This document shows, piece by piece, positions 57,915 to 64,000 of a DNA stretch of 64,000 nucleotides (positions are counted from its first letter, which is position 1; every line of letters starts with the position of its first letter). Under the pieces are notes generated by a model, which was not told the DNA's origin, did no database searches, and saw only the letters and a program-made list of their open reading frames with translations. The position numbers were made by a program, and so were the translations under genes. This DNA comes from VRUE01 sp963727465 (GTDB lineage: Bacteria > Actinomycetota > Thermoleophilia > Solirubrobacterales > 70-9), in assembly GCA_963727465.1 (NCBI GenBank), contig CAVSGL010000012.1, forward strand, positions 62,001 through 126,000. The letters are read 5' to 3'.

Positions 57915-58766
57915 GTGTATCGCAAACAAGTACGCCGCCGTAGAGCGGTTCTAGCACTCCTCGTCATCGGCTCCTTTCTGCTGCTGACGATCACCTACGG
58001 GCAGAGCTCGGGCAGCGTGCAGAGCGGCGTCAGCGCCGTCTTCAGCCCGCTTCAGTCGGTCGCCGACCGGGCGCTGAAGCCCGCCCGCGACCTGGTCGGC
58101 TGGTTCGACAAGACCTTCGACGCGCGCGGCGAAAACAGCAGGCTCAAGGACGAGCTGGCGAGCGTGCGCAAGCAGGCCGTCGCCGGTCAGGAGGCGCTCT
58201 CCGAGAACGCCCAGCTGCGCAAGCTGGTCAAGCTCGACCGCAGCCCGGTGCTGGCCGAATCCGCCTACGAACCGGTCACCGGCCGCGTGATCGGGCGCTC
58301 GCCGACGGTCTGGAACTCGACCGTGAACGTCGACGTCGGCTCCGCTGACGGCGTCAAGGTCGACGACCCGGTGGTCAGCGGCGACGGGCTCGTCGGCATC
58401 GTCGCCTCGACTCAGGGCGGCTCCTCGCAGGTGACGCTGATCACCGACCACACCAGCGCCGTCTCGGCGAAGGCGGTGCCGGGCGGGGTGCAGGGCGTGA
58501 TCAGGCCCAACGTCGGCGATCCCGAAGACCTGATCCTCGACTTCATCGACTCGACCAAGGACGTGCACGGCGGCCAGTCCGTGGTCACCTCCGGCTGGCG
58601 CGCGCAGGGCCTCGAATCGCTCTTCCCGCCCGGGCTGCCGGTCGGCGAAGTCACCAGCGCCTCGATCGTCGAGCAGGAGGCGAGCCAGCAGGTCCACCTG
58701 CGACCCTATGCCGACATCGCCAACCTCGACCTGATTCAGGTGCTGACCGGGGGCTCCCGCGGATGA
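57915..58766 (+). CDS. mreC: Rod-shape-determining protein MreC
   Basis: 283 residues, GTG start. Basic N-terminus, one membrane helix (AVLALLVIGSFLLLTITYG), a coiled coil (ENSRLKDELASVRKQ) and two beta-barrel domains (VIGRSPTVWNSTVNVDVG; LPVGEVTS). Extracytoplasmic scaffold between MreB and PBP2. Overlaps mreD by 4 bases. Confidence 0.95.
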   Translation: MYRKQVRRRRAVLALLVIGSFLLLTITYGQSSGSVQSGVSAVFSPLQSVADRALKPARDLVGWFDKTFDARGENSRLKDELASVRKQAVAGQEALSENAQLRKLVKLDRSPVLAESAYEPVTGRVIGRSPTVWNSTVNVDVGSADGVKVDDPVVSGDGLVGIVASTQGGSSQVTLITDHTSAVSAKAVPGGVQGVIRPNVGDPEDLILDFIDSTKDVHGGQSVVTSGWRAQGLESLFPPGLPVGEVTSASIVEQEASQQVHLRPYADIANLDLIQVLTGGSRG

Positions 58767-59320
58767 TCGTTACGCCGAAGATCTTCGCCCGGCTGGTCGC
58801 GATCGCGATCCTCGCGGTGCTGCTTCAGCTCTCCTTCTTCTCGCGGGTCGAGCTGCTGCACACGAGCGCCGACATCCTGCCCGCCGTCGTCGTCTCGCTC
58901 GGCCTGCTGGGGGGCAGCATGACCGGCGCCGTCGCCGGCTTCTCGATCGGCTTCCTCGTCGACTGCCTGCTGATCGCCCCGCTTGGCGGCTCCTCCCTGG
59001 TGCTGCTCGGCGCCGGCTACGCGGCCGGGCTCTTCCGCGAGCGTTTCGACATCCACAGCGCCCTGCTGCCGCCGCTGATCTGCATGGCGCTGACCCTGCT
59101 CGCCGAGCTCGGCTACGCGGTCGTGCAGGTGATGCTCGGGGTCGACGCGCCGGTCAGCGCGCTGATCGTCCGCGACATGCTGCTGAAGAGCATCTACGCC
59201 TTCTTCCTCGCCTGGCCGATCTACTTCGGCCTGCGCCGCCTGCTGCGCCCGGCGCTGGTCGAGGAGCCGATGGTGACGCGGCGGCGGCAGCCGACCGTGC
59301 TGGGGACGAGGCGAGCCTGA
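58763..59320 (+). CDS. mreD: Rod-shape-determining protein MreD
   Basis: 185 residues with about five membrane helices (LVAIAILAVLLQLSFFS; LLGAGYAAGLFRE). Identity rests on topology, length and its place between mreC and mrdA, since MreD is poorly conserved in sequence. One-base overlap with mrdA. Confidence 0.9.
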   Translation: MIVTPKIFARLVAIAILAVLLQLSFFSRVELLHTSADILPAVVVSLGLLGGSMTGAVAGFSIGFLVDCLLIAPLGGSSLVLLGAGYAAGLFRERFDIHSALLPPLICMALTLLAELGYAVVQVMLGVDAPVSALIVRDMLLKSIYAFFLAWPIYFGLRRLLRPALVEEPMVTRRRQPTVLGTRRA

Positions 59321-61194
59321 TGTACCGGCGCTCGGACGAGCTCGGCCCGGAGGTGAACAACCGGCTGGCGCTGCGCATCGCCGTCTTCGGCGGCCTCGCG
59401 CTGGCGCTCTTCGTCGTCCTCTTCTTCCGCCTCTGGTTCCTCCAGGTGCTGAATGGCGACAGGTACCTGGCCGAAGCGAACAACAACCGCACGCGCGAGT
59501 TCAGGGTGAGCGCGCCGCGCGGCGAGATCCTCGACCGCAACGGCAGGATCATCGTCGCCAACCGGACCAGCCTCGCGCTACAGATCAACCCGCGCAAGCT
59601 GCCTCCCGGCGAACGGGAGCGCCGCGGCGAGCTCTCGCGGCTGGCGAAGCTGATCCACACGACCCCGCACAAGCTGCGCAAGACGATCCACGAAGAGCTG
59701 CTGCTGGCGCCGAGCGCGCCGGTCACGGTGCGCCGGGACGTCGGCGACTACCTCGTCTACTACCTACAGGAGAACCAGGACCGCTTCCCCGGCGTGACCG
59801 TGCAGCGCGTCTTCGTGCGCCGCTACCCGCATGGCACGCTGGCCGCGCACATCGTCGGCAGCGTCAACGAGATCAGCGAAGAACAGCTGAAGGAGGCGCG
59901 CTACAAAGGGCTGCAGCCGGGCGAAGAGATCGGCCAGGAAGGCGTCGAGGACACCTACGACCGCTACCTGCGCGGCAAGCCCGGCCTGACCCGGATCCAG
60001 GTCGACGCCTTCGGCCAGCCGACCCGCAACGGCCGCCTCGTCTCGAAAGCCCCGGTGCCCGGCGACAACGTCAAGCTCTCGATCGACTCGGCGGTGCAGG
60101 AAGCCGGCGAAGCGGCGCTGGCGGGGCGCGGCCTGCCCGGCGGCTTCGTCACGATGGACGTCCACACGGGGGAAATCCTCGGACTCGGCTCGTTCCCGAC
60201 CTTCTACCCCTCGGTCTTCACCAAGCCGCTGACCCAGGCGCAGGTCAACGCCCTCTACCGCGACCCGGTGGCGGCGCCGATCACCGACCGGGCGATCGCC
60301 GGGCTCTACCCGACCGGCTCGACCTTCAAGCTCATAACCGCCCTGGCGGCGCTGGAAGGCGGTGTGATCACGCCCGGCTCGGTGATCGAAGACGGCGGCA
60401 CGTTCACCGTCGGCACCCAGACCTTCCAGAACGCCGGCGGCGCCTCCTACGGCGCGCTGACCCTGGTGCCGGCGCTTCAGGTCTCCTCTGACGTCTTCTT
60501 CTACACGCTCGGCTTCGACATGTGGGACAGCGGCCAGCTACAGCGCTGGGCGCACAAGCTCGGCATCGGCCGGCCCAGCGGCCTCGACCTTCCCGGCGCG
60601 GTCGAAGGCCTGCTGCCGACGAAACAGTGGCGCGACAAGCTCGCCGCCGAAGGCCTGGCCGAAGAACGGCCCTGGTCGGCCGGCGACAACATCCAGCTCG
60701 CGACCGGCCAGGGCGACCTCCAGACCAACCCGCTGCAGATGGCGATCGCCTACGCGACGCTGGCCAACGGCGGCACCGTGGTCACCCCGCACGTCGGCGA
60801 GGAGGTGACCGACGCGGCCGGTCGCGTGGTGAAGGAATTCGACCCGAAGCCGCGGCGCCGCGTCAAGTTCAAACAGGAAAGCCGCGACGTGATCCTCGAA
60901 GGCCTGCACGAGGCGGCGCAGTCGCCGAGCGGAACCTCCTATGCCGTCTTCGGCGGCTTCCCGATCCCGGTCGCGGGCAAGACCGGGACCGCGCAGCGCG
61001 ACGGCCACGCGGACCAGTCCTGGTACGTGATCCTCGCTCCGTATCCGAATCCCCGTATCGTGACGGCGGTGACGATCGAGGAAGGCGGCTTCGGAGCCGA
61101 ATCGGCGGCCCCGGCCGCGCTGCAGATCCTGGAAGCCTATTTCGGCAAGCACAGCAGCGGCGAAAGCGGCCCCAACGGGGGCAGTCCCGGCTGA
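59320..61194 (+). CDS. mrdA: Penicillin-binding protein 2 (elongasome transpeptidase)
   Basis: 624 residues. One N-terminal membrane helix (IAVFGGLALALFVVLFFRLW), the pedestal domain with RGEILDRNGRIIVAN, and the transpeptidase with S334 (YPTGSTFK), SSD and KTGTAQR. Cross-links side-wall peptidoglycan with RodA. The C-terminal tail after the domain is Ser/Gly-rich. Confidence 0.96.
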   Translation: MYRRSDELGPEVNNRLALRIAVFGGLALALFVVLFFRLWFLQVLNGDRYLAEANNNRTREFRVSAPRGEILDRNGRIIVANRTSLALQINPRKLPPGERERRGELSRLAKLIHTTPHKLRKTIHEELLLAPSAPVTVRRDVGDYLVYYLQENQDRFPGVTVQRVFVRRYPHGTLAAHIVGSVNEISEEQLKEARYKGLQPGEEIGQEGVEDTYDRYLRGKPGLTRIQVDAFGQPTRNGRLVSKAPVPGDNVKLSIDSAVQEAGEAALAGRGLPGGFVTMDVHTGEILGLGSFPTFYPSVFTKPLTQAQVNALYRDPVAAPITDRAIAGLYPTGSTFKLITALAALEGGVITPGSVIEDGGTFTVGTQTFQNAGGASYGALTLVPALQVSSDVFFYTLGFDMWDSGQLQRWAHKLGIGRPSGLDLPGAVEGLLPTKQWRDKLAAEGLAEERPWSAGDNIQLATGQGDLQTNPLQMAIAYATLANGGTVVTPHVGEEVTDAAGRVVKEFDPKPRRRVKFKQESRDVILEGLHEAAQSPSGTSYAVFGGFPIPVAGKTGTAQRDGHADQSWYVILAPYPNPRIVTAVTIEEGGFGAESAAPAALQILEAYFGKHSSGESGPNGGSPG

Positions 61195-61196
61195 TC

Positions 61197-62393
61197 ATGT
61201 ACGCGACCCGAACCAGACGCGCCCGTCCCGAGCCGTTCGCGCTGCGACCGGGCATCGCCGAGCGCCTCGGCCTGCCCTACATGGACGCGACCCTCGGCCT
61301 CGCCGCCGTCGGCCTCGTCGCCTTCAGCGCCTTCGTGCTCGGCCAGGCGACCCAGCACGACGTCCCCGGCAGTCCCGACTACTACCTCGACCGGCAGGCG
61401 ATCTACGGGATCCTCGGCCTGGTCGGGATGTACGTGCTCGCCCGCATCGACTACTCGCGCTTCCGCGAGCTGCGGGTCGGCATCTACACCTTCCTCTGCG
61501 TCAGCGTCTCGCTCGTCTTCGTCTTCGGCTTCGCCGCGCGGGGCTCGCGGCGCAGCTTCGACCTTCCGTTCTTCAGCTTCCAGCCATCGGAGCTGGGCAA
61601 GCTCCTGCTCGTTCTGGCGCTTGCCGGCTTCGTCATCGATGGCGCCCGGCGGGGCTCGCCAAGGCAGCGCACCGTGCGCTACCTGGCACTCGGCTTCGCC
61701 CCGGCTGCGCTTGTCTTCCTACAGCCGGACCTCGGCACCTCCCTGGTGTACGGGGCAATCACCCTCGCCGTGATGTACGTGGGGGGCGTCCGCTGGACGC
61801 ACTTCGCGGTGATCGGCGCGGCCCTCGCCGCAATCGTGGCACTCGTTCTCGTGGTCGCTCCCGCAATCGGGACGCCCGTGTTGAAGGAATACCAGCAGCA
61901 GAGGCTGACCTCCTTCACCCATCCGAGCGAGGACCCAGGCGACGCGGGCTACCAGCAGAACCAGGCCAAGATCGCGATCGGCTCCGGCGGAACCGCCGGC
62001 CGTGGCGATCGGGCCACCCAGACGCGGCTCGATTTCGTCCCCGAGCGGCACACCGACTTCATCTTCGCGGTGATCGGTGAGCGCTACGGATTCCTCGGCG
62101 CCGCGTTCGTCCTATCCCTATACGCCCTGCTGATCTGGCGGGCGCTGCGGATCGTGACGCTCTCGAAGAACTCCTACGGGACCCTGGTAGCGGGCGGCAT
62201 CGCCGCCATGCTGCTGTTTCAGGTCTTCGTCAACGTGGGGATGAACCTCGGCATCATGCCGATCACGGGAATTCCCCTGCCGTTGATGAGCTACGGGGGG
62301 TCGTCTGTCTTGGCGACGCTCCTGGCGGTCGGGGTGCTACAGAGCATCCACATGCAAGCGCGCCTCAGCCAGAAGGGCAGGTTCGCCTGGTGA
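61197..62393 (+). CDS. rodA: Peptidoglycan glycosyltransferase RodA (SEDS)
   Basis: 398 residues. About ten membrane helices, FQPSELGKLLLVLALA, LQPDLGTSLVYGAI, RLDFVPERHTDFIFAVIGE and GIPLPLMSYGGSS are SEDS signatures, with the catalytic Asp in the ERHTDF loop region. Polymerises lipid II with PBP2. The ATG at 61197 is chosen, 2 bases after the mrdA stop; the frame is open upstream but overlaps mrdA. Confidence 0.95.
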   Translation: MYATRTRRARPEPFALRPGIAERLGLPYMDATLGLAAVGLVAFSAFVLGQATQHDVPGSPDYYLDRQAIYGILGLVGMYVLARIDYSRFRELRVGIYTFLCVSVSLVFVFGFAARGSRRSFDLPFFSFQPSELGKLLLVLALAGFVIDGARRGSPRQRTVRYLALGFAPAALVFLQPDLGTSLVYGAITLAVMYVGGVRWTHFAVIGAALAAIVALVLVVAPAIGTPVLKEYQQQRLTSFTHPSEDPGDAGYQQNQAKIAIGSGGTAGRGDRATQTRLDFVPERHTDFIFAVIGERYGFLGAAFVLSLYALLIWRALRIVTLSKNSYGTLVAGGIAAMLLFQVFVNVGMNLGIMPITGIPLPLMSYGGSSVLATLLAVGVLQSIHMQARLSQKGRFAW

Positions 62394-62447
62394 TCCATCG
62401 AATGGCACCTGGCACCGCGTACCTATCTGAACTGAGCTGAAACACAT

Positions 62448-64000
62448 ATGAAAAAAACCATCCTGGTCTCCGCCGATCGCGGCGAGACCCGAGTCGCCGT
62501 CCTCGAGTCGAAGACGAAAGGCGGCAAACGCAACGTGGCGGAGCTCTACATCGAGCGACGCGGCCGGCGATCGATCGTCGGCAACATCTACAAGGGCAAG
62601 GTCGACAACGTCCTCGCCGGCATGGAGGCCGCCTTCGTCGACATCGGCCTCGAGCGCAACGGCTTCCTGCACGTCGACGAGATCGTCCTGCCGAACGGCA
62701 AGCAGGCGCCGCGCCGCGGTCGCGGCGGCGGCGGGCCGAAGATCACCGACCTGATCAAGTCGGGCGACGAGATCCTCGTCCAGGTCGTCAAGGACCCGCT
62801 CAAGTCGAAGGGCGCCCGGCTCTCGATGAACCTCTCGATCGCCGGCCGCTACCTGGTCTACGCGCCGCAGGGCTCGGGCGTCGGCGTCAGCCGCCGGCTC
62901 AGCACCAAAGAGCGCGACCGGCTGCGCAAGATGGTCGACCGCACGTACAAGGGCCCGGGCGGGCTGATCGTCCGCACCGCCGCGCACGGAGCCAAAAAAA
63001 CCGACTTCGTGCGCGAGGTCGGCTACCTGCACAGGCTCTATGACGTGCTCCAGAAGCGCGAGGAGAAGATCAAGGCCCCGGGCCTGGTCTTCCAGGAGCA
63101 GGACCTGCCGGTGCGGGTGCTGCGCGACGTCTTCCTCTCGGACTTCGAAAAGGCGATCATCGACTCGCCCAAGCAGCTCGACCGGGTCACGGGCTTCTTC
63201 CAGCGCACCGCGCCGGAGCTGGTCGACAAAGTGGAGCTCTACGACGGCAAGAAGCCGCTGCTGGAGAAATGGCAGATCGACAAGGAAATCGAGTCGACCC
63301 TGGTGCGGCGCGTCGACCTGCCCTCGGGCGGCTACCTGATCATCGACTACACCGAGGCGCTGACCGTGATCGACGTCAACAGCGGCTCGTTCACCGGCCG
63401 TGGCCGCGGCGGGCTCGAGGAGACGATCACCAAAGTCAACACCGAGGCGGCGGAGGAGGCCGTGCGGCAGCTGCGGCTGCGCGACATCGGCGGCATCATC
63501 GTCATCGACTTCATCGACATGGCGCGGGCGAAGAACCGCGACAAAGTGGTGAAGACGCTGCAGAAAGCGCTCGACACCGACAAGTCGAAGAGCTACGTGG
63601 TCGAGGTCTCGCCGCTCGGGCTGGTCGAGATGACGCGGCAGAACATCACCGACGGGGTGCGCGAGATCCTCACCGCGCCCTGCCCGACCTGCGACGGCGA
63701 GGGAGTCGTCCTCTCGGCCGAGACCGTGGCGCTGGAAGGCCTGCGGCAGATGCGCGAGATGGCGGCCGACAATCCGGACGCCGAGGCCTTCCTGCTGCGG
63801 GTCAACCCCAAGGTCGCGGCGGAGCTGATCGGCGAGGACAGCGGCCTCGAGGAGCTCGAGCGGGAAACCGGCCGCCAGTTCCACTTCGAGGGCGGCGAGG
63901 CGCTGGCGATCGACACGTTCACACTGGTCGAAGCCGGCAGCCGCGCCCAGATCGAGGAGCGGGCGCTGCCGTTCAAGGTCGGCGAGGAGGTCGTGGTGAC
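62448..64000 (+). CDS. Ribonuclease E/G family protein, N-terminal part (runs off window)
   Basis: At least 517 residues, open at the window end. Opens with RGETRVAVLESK and an S1 domain (IYKGKVDNVLAGMEAAFVDI) that contains a Gly/Arg-rich loop (PRRGRGGGGPK); then LTVIDVNSGSFTGRG, VIDFIDMARAKNRDKV with the metal-binding aspartates, and the zinc-link Cys pair CPTCDGEG. Cuts and matures RNA. The end (PFKVGEEVVV) suggests a further C-terminal domain beyond the RNase G core. The 54 bases before it hold no strong ribosome site. Confidence 0.95.
   Translation, partial: MKKTILVSADRGETRVAVLESKTKGGKRNVAELYIERRGRRSIVGNIYKGKVDNVLAGMEAAFVDIGLERNGFLHVDEIVLPNGKQAPRRGRGGGGPKITDLIKSGDEILVQVVKDPLKSKGARLSMNLSIAGRYLVYAPQGSGVGVSRRLSTKERDRLRKMVDRTYKGPGGLIVRTAAHGAKKTDFVREVGYLHRLYDVLQKREEKIKAPGLVFQEQDLPVRVLRDVFLSDFEKAIIDSPKQLDRVTGFFQRTAPELVDKVELYDGKKPLLEKWQIDKEIESTLVRRVDLPSGGYLIIDYTEALTVIDVNSGSFTGRGRGGLEETITKVNTEAAEEAVRQLRLRDIGGIIVIDFIDMARAKNRDKVVKTLQKALDTDKSKSYVVEVSPLGLVEMTRQNITDGVREILTAPCPTCDGEGVVLSAETVALEGLRQMREMAADNPDAEAFLLRVNPKVAAELIGEDSGLEELERETGRQFHFEGGEALAIDTFTLVEAGSRAQIEERALPFKVGEEVVV

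Overview
The window is GC-rich throughout, uses GTG and TTG starts often, and packs genes with 1-4 base stop/start overlaps. Gene content (modular type I PKS, MMPL transporter, PucR, TetR and LmbU-type regulators, ClpX with a TTG start, mreBCD-mrdA-rodA order) points to an actinobacterium. The large secreted propeller and Cys-repeat proteins resemble families I associate with Thermoleophilia (Solirubrobacterales). That placement is inference; no rRNA or tRNA was found to confirm it.

Region 1 (1-24.4 kb, + strand): the end of one modular polyketide synthase subunit, a second subunit of about 4,090 residues with two modules and a terminal thioesterase, then a secreted beta-propeller protein, a secreted protein with Cys-rich repeats, an MMPL/RND transporter, an alpha/beta hydrolase, a methyltransferase and a degenerate LigD phosphoesterase-like protein. 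Most junctions are ATGA or GTGA overlaps, so this reads as one long operon that would build a methyl-branched polyketide, release it and probably export it to the cell surface. Both visible acyltransferases have methylmalonyl-type motifs. The second PKS gene carries three single-base frameshifts and the Cys-repeat gene one; each is repaired by removing a single G.

Region 2 (24.4-37.5 kb): mixed metabolic and regulatory genes. These are a leucine-carboxyl-type methyltransferase, an SDR, a VOC protein, an MHS-family transporter, a GFA protein, a small winged-helix-like protein, two secreted proteins (hydrolase and NHL-type propeller), a TetR regulator, a Phd/RelE toxin-antitoxin pair behind a 14-bp palindrome, Lon protease with an overlapping HxlR gene, and a PucR regulator.

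Region 3 (37.5-41.3 kb): a possible support island for the PKS. It holds an LmbU-family regulator, an acyl-CoA carboxylase carboxyltransferase (extender supply), a PptH-like metallophosphoesterase and an Sfp-type phosphopantetheinyl transferase (carrier-protein activation), closed by a GC-rich hairpin.

Region 4 (41.3-64 kb): a second small winged-helix-like protein, a GH15 glucanase/trehalase, CtaG, a membrane-fused spermidine synthase-like protein, then conserved housekeeping genes. Protein quality control (tig, clpP, clpX) is interrupted by an M23 peptidase with an apparent CTG start, three coupled micro-ORFs and a GNAT gene. Next come valS, folC, two membrane proteins, ndk and maf (also an apparent CTG start), followed by the rod-shape/elongasome set mreB-mreC-mreD-mrdA-rodA and the start of an RNase E/G gene that runs off the window.
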